DNA of 64,000 nucleotides, from the NCBI GenBank assembly GCA_009829735.1, contig CM020619.1:7244375-7308374 (forward strand). The letters are read 5' to 3'. Of this stretch, positions 18,758 through 28,659 are shown piece after piece; the first letter of the stretch is position 1, and each line of letters begins with the position of its first letter. A model generated the notes under the pieces. That model had not been told where the DNA came from and did not search any database. It saw nothing but the letters and a program-made list of their open reading frames with translations. The stretch is from Pyropia yezoensis. Lineage: Eukaryota > Rhodophyta > Bangiophyceae > Bangiales > Bangiaceae. The position numbers and the translations under genes were made by a program.

Positions 18758-20854
18758 TTACAGAACATGGGAGCTCACCCGCACCAGGTAGTCCCGACGA
18801 CGGTCGCCCACGTCATCAGTTCTGGGCACCGTGCCAACAATTTGGCCACATGCCAACCGCAGCCGGAAGTACTTCTTGGCAATTACCATATCGGGAATGG
18901 CTGCAGCACCATCCAACGTCAGTACGGCCTTCATTTTGGTCAGTTCTAGGCCAACCAGGTCCGACGACTTCCGCGACTGGGGAAGAAGATCCAAATTTGG
19001 ACGTTTCGAAAGTAAAAATGTTCCGACAGGGTCCACGTGCTTGCGACGAACAGGTTTTCCGGTGGCCTCGGCCCACTTTTCCGCAGCTTTGGTCTCAGCA
19101 AAGCTTGTCATCAGCTCAGCTGAGTACTTGGCAGACACGGCTGTCGTCAGAGCCACATATTGGAAGCGTTGCGAATGGATCATCCGCGTCAGCGTGCCGA
19201 TAAGGCGCTCTGCGGGGAACTGCCAGTATGTCCACGCGGGGCCGCGGGCACGCAGGTTAGCAGTCACGTCACGAAGAGCAACGATGGTCGGCGGACTCAG
19301 CCTGAGCCGCTCCACCTGCCCGACGAAGACGTGCGCGTAGTAGGCGTGGCAGAATATTTTGATGTGCTTGTTCGCAGCTGTCAGCTCACACGTCGTCGGC
19401 GCACTTAGTTTGAAAAGCCGTCGTCCAGCTTTGCAAAGTTTTATAAACCTTTCAAAATATGTTCAGGAATTCACTCCGCCAGACAACTTGACCGACCGAA
19501 AGCAGGAAGTACATCCAGTCGACCGCCTTGTGCGAGCCGGAATGTGTTTCGATGTCCCGTAATTGGCGTGCTTGGCTCAACGGGACGGTCGGTCGGCCAT
19601 CCTCAATCTCTTGGCCAACGGCTTCGCGGACAGACTTGGGCATGAAACAGCGTTGGTCGTCTCCAAGCTTATCGTTCTCTCCGGCCAACAGCTCCCAAAG
19701 ACGACGGACGGCGTTGCACAAAAACAAGTGCATCGTGTCGTAGGGCAGCACATCTGGACCAATATCCCACAGATACTTCAGCGCCAGGTACCGCGCCTTG
19801 TTCGCCGGGCTGGGAGCAACGAACAAAGACGAGTCCTTGAAACTTTTCTTATGTTCTAGCGCTCGCACGGCCGCCTTGGTCTGCCCCGCCTCGCGCGCGC
19901 ACTTCACCATAACCGCGCTGGCAGCGACGCTCGCTGCGCCACGACGCGGAGTTGACTTCCCTAGCACATCAAACCCCCGCCGCTTAGCAGGTGGGGGGTT
20001 GGTGATGCCGTACGGGGGATCATACGGGGGAAACCAGTACCAGTTTTGAGCGCGCACACGGCCAAAAACGCGGAACTTTCCGAGGAGTTCCCCATGGTGG
20101 CCAACGGCTTTGAGCATCTTATCTTCTCCTGGCATGTCCGTGGTGAACTGCACGTCGAGGCCCCGCACAACCTGGGGCTGCTCGAAGCCTGCGACCGTCA
20201 CGCCGCTAACCCCCTCCGCCAGGATGTTGAGCTCTTCTGCGATGGGGTGGAAGAAGGACTCCAAGTCCGCACGTTGTCGCGGTCCAGGAGTAATTCCCTC
20301 AACGAATTGGGACACAATTTGGACTCTTGATGTTGGGTCCATGCTAATATTGTCGCGATAATTGGTCAACCTTCAAAGGCGCCCTGCTTCCAGGGTTGAA
20401 AACTGTCCGTTAAGTTCCTGAGGGCGATGCACGTGTCGGAGCTGAAGTAGCCTTTGGCGTGCAGCTTTCGGAAGACTTCTCCATCGAACCAATCACGTAG
20501 ATCAGTGGGTGGGCGTACTTCAGCGGCTTGTCGTGCCTCCCTCATGGCATTGACCATCCCGTTCCCAGTAACTGAGTCCGCCAACATCATGCGCAGGCAT
20601 GGAAGCAACGGCCAATATATAGCCTGCTTCGTGGGCTGGCCATCTGCGCGGTACCGAGCGGTCTCGCAAACGTCGCACGCGGTGAGTGCCAGGCGCCCAG
20701 CGGTGAAGGCCACACAACCGTTCCGGCAGCAGTCGACTTTCTGTTCATGCAGGTCGACGCTTGCTTGGAGCATGATATCAAGGGAACGTGTCGTCCGACA
20801 AGTTCCTAAGAAGCGCCGCCGGAGCAGGTAGTCGTCTGTGGCCTCCCGGGACAA
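18758..20854 (-). pseudogene. CACTA-type (Tnp2-like) transposase, two frameshifts
   Basis: Three consecutive minus-strand ORFs make one transposase. 20854-20366 has CRNGCVAFT, a CxxC...RY motif, YWPLLPCLRMMLADS, DWFDGEVFRKL and a GYF...CIAL segment, typical of Tnp2. 20369-19452 has GITPGPRQRADLESFFHP, then DVQFTTDMPGEDKML and DVLPYDTMHLFLCNAVRRLW. 19451-18758 has HAYYAHVFVGQVERL and GPAWTYWQFPAERLIGTL. Frames change near 20369 and near 19450, and no splice sites explain the changes well. The N-terminus is missing. The closest family is CACTA/EnSpm Tnp2. Confidence 0.78.
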
Positions 20855-22249
20855 GCAGTGCTGTACGATAAAAGTTTACGCCACGAAATCGTCAATTTTT
20901 CTTCGAATACTTGTTTAGAGACGTACACGCCGTTCGGCCGTAGGGTAGGAGCCGCCGGTGCCGGGGAGGGTGGTATCGTTACTGGAGCAGGTGCGTCGTC
21001 GTGGTCATCCTGGTCGCCGCTGGCGTGATCACGCCCATCCCCACTGCTGGAGGCGGGGGCTGCTGCCGCAGCGGGGCTGCTGGCGCGGTGGTCGCCGTCG
21101 CAGCCGGGCTCGCTGGCGCGGCCGTCGCCGCCACGAGAGTGGAACTTGCCGTCGCGTGCGTCAGGCGCCGGGAGTGGTGACCTCTGACTCTCTTGCGGTG
21201 CTGAAACCTGGTCCTCTCGGGAACGCAGGAAAATCCACTCCGTACGCCGCCACTACCTACGACACAGAAGCAATCCCTCAGCGTAGCCATGACATGAACA
21301 GAAGAGGAGGGGTGGGGAGGGGGGGGCGAGAGAGGGGGAGAGGCGGCAGAGGTATGGGCAATGGGGCGGGTGGGGCAAGCAAGTGCGCACCTGGGGCGCG
21401 AGGGGGGGAGCGAGACGGTGATGGCGGGGAGACCCGCGGGTTGGGGGGATAAATGGGCGGTGATGTGCGTGGCACAGGAGAGGCGCAACCCAACTCGTCT
21501 CCTGTTGAGAGTTCATACCTGCGCGACAGAGTCCGAAGGCGCCGGGCCGTCGCGCAGCTGGAGAGGTCCTTCGTTCTCTGTTTCCGCCACTCCTGAATGG
21601 ATGCTTCCGGGGCCTCCTGCGTGATTCTCTGGACGAACCTGGATGAATTCAAAAAAACCTCGATGATTCTGACAGCACAGCCTAGAATTCTCTGGAGGGC
21701 CAATCAGAAACTGTTGTGCGTCGTCGCGGCTGTGAGCACCCGGTTGTGCTTTTCTGTGTGCCTTCGAATCGTGGTTCCGGGGTGCCGTACGGCAGAAATC
21801 GCGGTTTTATCGCGGTTCTGTTCCCATAGGGTGGAGGTGGGTGGCAGTATGTGGGGAGGTGGGGTTGCGGAGGTGAAGGTGGTTGGAGGCGGTGGCTTGG
21901 GGGGGCGGGATTCGATTGCTGTCTGAGACCCCACTCGATCTGTTGGTCACATGGCTGCTGGCCGACGGTTCTTGAAGGTGGAGGAGGGGATCAACCTTCT
22001 CGGCCAAATGCCGAAAGCACGTCTCAGACATGCGTATGGCGCCAGTGAAACTCACACCACATCGCTTTGGCGGCAGCAATACTCTCGGGAAAGCACTCGC
22101 GCTGTCTCTCATCGCAACGCTCCCCAGCCCCGCCCGCAGAAATACTGTCCGGCGGTGAGGTGCACGTTAACCATGAACACCTCATCCGAGTCGCCAGTGG
22201 AAGCCATGATGGAGTGGCATGCGGGCACCACAGCTCGAAGGCTGCTATT
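20855..22249. other. No gene supported; low-complexity sequence
   Basis: 21.0-21.5 kb is rich in short GC repeats that give Pro/Ala/Gly-rich ORFs on both strands. A short minus-strand peptide near 22070-21990 (FTGAIRMSETCFRHLAEKVD) resembles the N-terminal part of Harbinger transposases and could be a small relic. The evidence is too thin to annotate it as a gene. Confidence 0.35.
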
Positions 22250-22364
22250 GTGCGTCCCGTAAAAAGTGGACGTGCGCGGGTCGTGCAGTGTGGGTTTGAT
22301 TGGTCCAGTGGCCGGTATTTGACATGATCACGACACGTGCACGTCCACTTTTTCCGGGACGCAC
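22250..22364. mobile_element. MITE-like hairpin element (115 bp)
   Basis: Two 36-bp arms (22250-22285 and 22329-22364) are inverted repeats matching at 33 of 36 positions, around a 43-bp centre. The ends read GTGCGTCCCG...CGGGACGCAC. Flanks TATT and TATAT may hold a TA or TAT target duplication. No coding capacity. Size and structure suit a non-autonomous TIR transposon. Confidence 0.65.
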
Positions 22365-24977
22365 TATATGAGTCGGCGCATGACCGGAGAGGGTGACGGT
22401 GGCCAGGCGCGCGCCGTTGTAACTATCTGTGCAGGGCAGCCCAGCCCTAGCATTTCGATTCATTCCAATATAGACTTAGCATGAAGTCGGGAGATATTGC
22501 AGTTCTCCCAATTTTGTCCCATGTGGACAAGAGCAAGAGCAAACTGCGTTTGACCGATGATATGACTCAGATGCTGCCTCTCTGGCCAATGACTGCTTTG
22601 CATGAGGGTCCGTTGTTGTACGAACAGTGTGATCGGGGATTCTCTCGGGATTTCTGACCACTTCGAGGGCAGAACAAGCAGCGGCTGAGCGCTTCGCACT
22701 GTTCTTGACAGAGATGACCTGAGATAAAGGGCCAACCGGCGAGATCCGATGAAAAAATGAGAGTGTTTCGACCAACCAGCGTTTGTTGCGAGAGCAGTTG
22801 TGGCCATAGCCAATCATCAGGTTCTTCCGACAGACGTGTTGCAGCACGCCATTGGTAAGCCCTCTGCTGCCAGCATGCGATTGGCCCTTGCTCTTGTACA
22901 CTTGCTCCTGCTCTTGTCCACATGGGACAAAATTCGGAAAACTGCAATACATCGATCCATTGTCTTAGAGTGTTTCCACGGGTCCCGACCATCTCGTATA
23001 CCATCTTGCCGCAATATATATTTTAAACGCAACGTGGGCGCCTCTGACTGGCTGAGAACAAGCGCTCTTCAGAATCATAAAGGAGTTGTTGCGGGACGGG
23101 GGCTACATGGTCTTCATGGACGACAGCATACCTGACACACGACCGAGGGGTCTCTCGGGCAGCGATTCGGATGTGGTTACGGAATTCCTTTGTTCGCTGA
23201 ATGTATTGTCCGAGTTCGCACGCGTTCATACAATACGCGATAACATGCACTAGCCCCCCTGCTGGACTGCCCGGGACGTGGAAAGACCGTCCGGATGGTT
23301 CCTCGTATCGGCAAAGTAGCGAGACACGCAGCGCAAAGAGAGTCATTGTGGAAAAATGTTGCCCTCCTTTGGCAGGAATGGGGATGCATTGGGCATGGAA
23401 GACGAAATAGGGTGCCACGTACACGAGTAATTTGAGGCATAAACGCGTGCCATATGCGACATTCACGCGTCTACATGCGCAAGTATGGCGGTTTCGCATA
23501 TTTTTGTGGTCGTTGCGTGATGACAGCCAATGATCTTGCTATGTTCGTCGCACTTCTTGGGACGGACGACCGGTCACAGCAACGCATGCCAAATGACTGT
23601 CTCCCGTCGGGGCGGGCCGACTCGAGTCGGCCTTGTCTCTGTGGCTCTCAGTCGTTCTGGGACGTCCGGCGGGACTGTCAACCGCGCGCACGTCGTTTCC
23701 CTGCGTCGCGTACACCCGGACGCCGCCTTGGCGGTGCGGCCCGCGCCTCCGACGGCGCGCTTGCAGTGGATGTCGCCCAAGTTTTTGTTTCTCTATTTCT
23801 TCCAGAGCGCCCTTCCCCGGCCCTCGGCGGCTCCTCCGGCGCGGCCTCCCGCGGTATTCGGCCTCGAATTTTTCCCGCGCGTGCTTCTACGCCTCCCTTG
23901 CGCCCTTCCTCCCACCCCGCTCTCCGCGTCGCACCCCCCCCGACCCCCCCCGCCCCCCCCTCGTGCTCTTCCGCCCCCCCTCGCCCCTTCCGGCCCAATT
24001 GCGTTCCCCATTGGTTTGTCACACAGCCACCACACGTGCGCCCCCAACGGCACTCCCCCACCCCTTCGAGGGAGGAAAGTGCGTGTCGAGGCTCAGCGCG
24101 CACCAAATCAAAGGGACATCCCCCCCTGCCAGCGCAAGTTCCCCAGGTGTGTGGACAGCAGCTCCTCTCTCGGTCGGTGTCGGCCGTCCCGCGCGAGGCT
24201 GGGACCAGTGACGCCCCAACCCCCCCTCGACCCCCCTCCACCCCTCCGACTTTGACTGTTCTGGCCCTGGCCCCTCCCTGTGCTATCACCTGCTATCACC
24301 TGCCAGCACCCCCCGTCGTGCCAGCAAGGGTGCTTGTGGGGCCGCCACGCGGGGTCCGCCGCGATCCCCCCCCCCCCCCCAACTATCCCCGCGTGGCCCA
24401 GCGTGGCGCCTCCACAGACACCATGACCATGATGGTCTTGGCAAATTTTGGGGCGCCTCGTGGTTGCCCTCTCCTTTGGCGGGCCCACTACCAAGTGGCC
24501 GCCTCTAGCCCCCCCAGGTGGCTCACCCCAGAGCGGGCCCCCCCGAGACGGGCCTCCACAATGCTTTGCGGCTGCCTGACGGCCGCGGGCTCCTCCCCCC
24601 CTCGCCGCCCCGTACATCGCAAGGATGGCCCGCGGCCGCTCGACGGCCGCGGGTCTCTCCCGTCATGGGTGATGTTCCCTCTGACGCTCTGCGGCCGCGC
24701 TGTCGCCGCGGGTCGTCGCCGACCCCGCACCCCTGCCGATCGGCCCCCGTCCGTGCGTAGACGGGTCTCCTTCGGAACACAGGTCGCCGCCCTTCCCCCC
24801 TTGCCCCCCCTCCTTGGCGGGTCCGGCACGGCCAGGGGACGTCGCGCCTCCCCCCCCACACCCTATGTTGCGGCCCCCCCCACCCTGTTTTTTCGGCCCC
24901 AGAGGATCGTCGCCGCCGCGCTTGGGAGACACCCCCCCCCGGTGCCAGGGGCGTCTCGGAAGTGCTTGTGACGGCGG
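22365..24977. other. No gene recognised; very GC-rich from 23.7 kb
   Basis: Overlapping ORFs here (including a 505-codon one from 23454) are Pro/Arg/Ala-rich and open in several frames at once, as expected from composition. A ~46-bp stretch near 22961-23010 is repeated at 35443-35490. Confidence 0.4.
22961..23010 (-). repeat. Dispersed ~46-bp repeat with CGAGATGGT motifs (copy 1)
   Basis: The reverse complement contains AGATGGTATACGAGATGGT followed by ACCCGTGGAAACACTCT. It matches 35443-35490 at all but about five positions. It may be the end of a dispersed transposon family. Confidence 0.6.
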
Positions 24978-25420
24978 AGGGGGAGCGTCACCCCGCCTGG
25001 GTTGTCTCCCGGCCGCACGGTTGATGCGGCTGGTCCTTCAGGCGGCCACATTGTCTACGTGGCTGGTCGCCATCCCCCTTGTCGGGCCGCATGGGCAGAG
25101 GCGCCTTGCCCGGATTTTTTGGTGGTGGCGTCCCCCCTCTGGGGGAGTGTCACGCTCGTGGGCGACGGTCGCCCCCCCCTTGGCGGCCGCGTGGCGGCCG
25201 CGGGTTGGGCCCCCCCCCCCGTTGGCCGTCCCCACGCTGTTTGCCGCGGCGCTGCGGGAGTGTCGCCCCGCCTGGTTCTCCTCGCGGCCGCACGGTTGAT
25301 GCGGCTGGTCCCCCAGGGCGGCCACATTGTTCACGTGGCTGGCCGCCATCCCCCGTTGTGTTGTCCTCATCGGTGGAGGCGCATCCCCGTGGTGCTCTTG
25401 GTGTCCCCCCCGCTGTTTGC
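24978..25420. repeat. Direct repeat, two ~100-bp copies about 278 bp apart
   Basis: A block with CCCCGCCTGG, CGGCCGCACGGTTGATGCGG, GGCGGCCACATTGT and TGGCTGG(T/C)CGCCATCCCCC occurs from about 24980 and again from about 25258. This suggests a tandem ~280-bp duplication that has diverged outside the core. Confidence 0.7.
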
Positions 25421-25523
25421 GGCCGCGCCGGTGGGGGCGGCTTCCTCCCCCCCGGCAAGTGTCGCGGCCGCAAGGATTTCGCAGCTGGTGTCGTGACGGG
25501 CACGTCGGGGGGGGGGTAGTGGA

Positions 25524-25645
25524 GAGGCGTTTGCTGTTGGTGGGGGGAGGGGGGCGTTTGCTGCTGCCGGGGAGCGCTTGCTGCTGTTGGGGGGCACTTG
25601 CTGCTGCTGGCGGGGGGGGGGGCGTTTGCTACTGGCGGGGCGGGG
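25524..25645. repeat. Short minisatellite of TTTGCTGCTG and poly-G blocks
   Basis: Five imperfect ~25-30 bp units combine (G)CGTTTGCTGCTG-like sequence with G runs. No coding role is apparent. Confidence 0.65.
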
Positions 25646-26400
25646 GGGTCGGATATCACTATCGGCCCCGTCGCGGTGTATCCAGCCCCGCGTGTGGTGG
25701 CCATGAACGGCTGGCACGACGGGGCACGCGTTTGCATACTTCAAGCTGTTTGCGCGCGCGGTTGTGGGCGTGATTGCGGGCCGCAAGTCGGCCCCCGCGA
25801 CACCCCTTTCCCCTTTCTGTTGGGCTGCCTGTCCTCTCCCGTACCGCCTTTTCCCTCGAGCGACCGCAATGTGCGTCAGCCACGCCAACCGGGGCGGGGA
25901 TCAGCGCCGTTCTGGGGCGAGTTGGGGTGGACGAGGCGCTGGGGGGGGAGGGGGGGGGGGGGGGGGCGGCCGCCACCGGGAGGCGGGCCGCCCCCACGGA
26001 AGATAAGCAAGGACCAGCGGCGTCGCGGCTGTCGGCGGCTTTGTGCACGTTGTCGGCGTGCCCAAATCACGGGGCCCGAGTTTTCTTTGTGCCACTGGAC
26101 GTGCGGCTGCCCGTGGGCGGCTCGGCCTCCGCCAGGAGAGCCAGTGAACCGGTGGTGGGGGTGCGTGACGGAGCCGACGAGAACGCAACGGCGCCGAGGC
26201 TTTCGGCGGCTGTGCTGGCAGTGTCGCCTGGCGGACCGCGCGGGGCCACAGCACGGTCTGTGCCGCTGGACCTGCCGCTGTCCGTGGGCAGCACAGCCGC
26301 AGCCGCAGAACCTGGACTGGGAGCGGCCGCCAAGCCCACGTCGGTGGACGGGGCCGCCGCGTTGCGGTGGCCCGGCCGGGGCGACCGGCTACGCCGGACA

Positions 26401-27600
26401 CGACCAGCGGCCGCCGAGCCCGCGTGGGTGGGCGGGGCCGAGCCGGGGCAACGACCAAGCCAAGCGGCGGCCGCTGAGCCCGCCTGGGTGGGGGGGGCCA
26501 AGCGGGGGCAACGACCAAGCCCAGCCGCGGCCGCCGAGCCCTCGCGGGTGGGCGGGGCCGAGCCGGGGCAACGACCAAGCCAAGCGGCGGCCGCTGAGCC
26601 CGCCTGGGTGGGGGGGGCCAAGCGGGGGCAACGACCAAGCCCAGCCGCGGCCTCCGAGCCCGCGCGGGTGGGCGGGGCCGAGCCGGGGCAACGACCAAGC
26701 CCAGCGGCGGCCGCTAAGCCCGCGCGGGTGGGGGCGGGGGCCAAGCGGGGGCAACGACCAAGTCCAGCCGCGGCCGCCGAGCCCGCGTGGGTGGGCGGGG
26801 CCAAGCGGGGGCAACGCTTAAGTCCAGCCGCGGCCGCCGAGCCCGCGCGGGTGGGCGGGGCCGAGCCGGGGCAACGACCAAGCCCAGCGGCGGCCGGTGA
26901 GCCCGCGCGGGTGGGGGGGGCCAAGCGGGGGCAAGGACCAAGTCCAGCCGCGGCCGACGAGCCCGCGTGGGTGGGCGGGGCCAAGAGGCGGCAACGACCA
27001 AGCCCAGCTGCGGCCGCTGAGCCCGCGTGGGTGGGGGGGGCCAAGCGGGGGCAACGACCAAGTCCAGCCGCGGCCGCCGAGCCCGCGCGGGTGGGCGGGG
27101 CCGAGCCGGGGCAACGACCAAGCCCAGCGGCGGCCGCTAAGCCTGCGCGGGTGGGGGGGGCCAAGCGGGGGCAGCGACCAAGTCCAGGCGCGGCCGCCGA
27201 GCCCGCGCGGGTGGGCGGGGCCAAGGGGCGGCAACGACCAAGCCCAGCTGCGGCCGGTGAGCCCGCGTGGGTGGGGGGGGCCAAGCGGGGGCAACGACCA
27301 AGTCCAGCCGCGGCCGCCGAGCCCGTGCGGGTGGGCGGGGCCAAGCGGGGGCGACAACCAAGTCCAGCCGCGGCCGCCGAGCCCGCGCGGGTGGGCGGGG
27401 CCAAGCGGGGGCGACAACCAAGTCCAGCCGCGGCCGCCGAGCCCGCGTGGGTGGGGGGGGCCGAGTTGGGGCAACCACCACCTGCACCCGCAGCCGCCCA
27501 GCCAGCGTGCGGGGGGGGGGCTGCGTGGGGGCAACAACCAAGCCCAGCTGCGGACACTGAGCCCGCGTTGGTGGGGAGGCCTGCGGCTGGGCGGCCATCC
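26401..27600. repeat. 60-bp minisatellite, about 20 copies (20-residue repeat)
   Basis: Units of 60 bp carry a core CGGCCGCCGAGCCCGCG then TGGGTGGGCGGGGCC. Units differ by scattered substitutions; one has a 3-bp insertion (near 26730), and copies decay toward 27.9 kb. Being a multiple of 3, the array stays open in several frames. One frame (phase of 26402) reads SPRGWxGPSxGNDQ repeats with an invariant Gly-Trp and is broken by TAA at 26819. Another (phase of 26401) reads AEPARVGGAKRGQRPSPAAA and is open from 25774 to 28269. Neither starts with ATG, so whether it is translated is undecided. Confidence 0.85.
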
Positions 27601-28084
27601 TGCGAGGCCGAACGAGGACAACAACCAAGCGCAGCGGCTTCGTCCGCAGAGCCCTTGTGGGTGGCGGGGCCAGCTGTTTGGCGACCGCCCGGTGGACCCC
27701 AGTGGTCACAACCCGAAGCAGGAGCAGCGGCAGGAGCCGCAGAACCGTCGCGGGTGGAAGGGGCCGTCGTTTGGTGGCCCCCCGGTGGAGCCCAGCGGCC
27801 TCGCGCAGCAGCGGCCGACGAGCCCGCCGCAGCGGGCGGGGCCGCCGTTGGACGGCCCTGCAGGAGCACCGCCGGACAGCAGCGTCGGCCTGGTCCGACC
27901 GCTTGTCAACCCACTGGCTCGCACGCAGGCGTGGGTGAACCAGCTGCCGCGGCCGCAGAACTCTCCTGGTTGGGAGAGGCCGTCAACCGGCGGTCGCGAG
28001 GGTGGGCCGACAGGATTGACCTTCCCTCGCGGGCAGGCGCAGCCGCCGTTTGGCGGCGGCCCAGCGGGGGAGGGCGAGAGCAAT

Positions 28085-28114
<30 letters not shown>
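28085..28114. repeat. (CAG)10 microsatellite
   Basis: Ten perfect CAG units in the GC-rich tract upstream of the trihelix gene. They read as polyglutamine in one open frame and polyalanine in another. Confidence 0.9.
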
Positions 28115-28117
<3 letters not shown>

Positions 28118-28659
28118 CGGCCGTCACCTCAGCAGAGGCCGCCGAGCCCGCCGGGGCGGGGCAGCCGGGCAGCGGGTGTCGGCGGCGAGGGTCGGCCGGC
28201 TGGGAACGACTGCCCAAGGGCGAGGCCGCGCATTTGCGGCCTCCAAGTGCCGCCGAGTCAACCGGGTGAGCCCCCGGGCGCCCCTGTGCGCAATCAGCGG
28301 TCGTCTTCCGGGACGGGCGACAAGCAGCCGAGGTCTTCCCGGTCCCCTGCAGGAGCAAAGGAGTCGCAGCGGGGAAAGGAGGGATCGGCCATCCACCTTG
28401 GCGGTGCGTCAAGCACCGGGCTGCAACAGGGGGGCGCCCAGCGGTCGCACGGGGGAGGGCCGAGAGACACCGGCCCACCACAGCGGCCATCCTCGAGCAG
28501 CGGGCCGCTGCCCGCAACTGGGACGCCACGCGCTGAGGGGACGGGCAACGCGCACCCGTCGTCCCATCCAGTTCCCACCGCTCCCTCGGGGTTGGACAGA
28601 CGCGGGGTGGCAGCAGCAGCGGGACGACCTGTGGGGACGCCGTCGCAGACCACACGGCC

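Noticed and set aside
21990-22080. Harbinger N-terminal relic on the minus strand
   Set aside because: About 20 residues resemble the family start, but nothing conserved follows in any frame.
23454-24971. 505-codon Pro/Arg-rich ORF
   Set aside because: Low complexity and open in other frames too. No domain, and it contains poly-C tracts typical of the non-coding GC-rich stretch.
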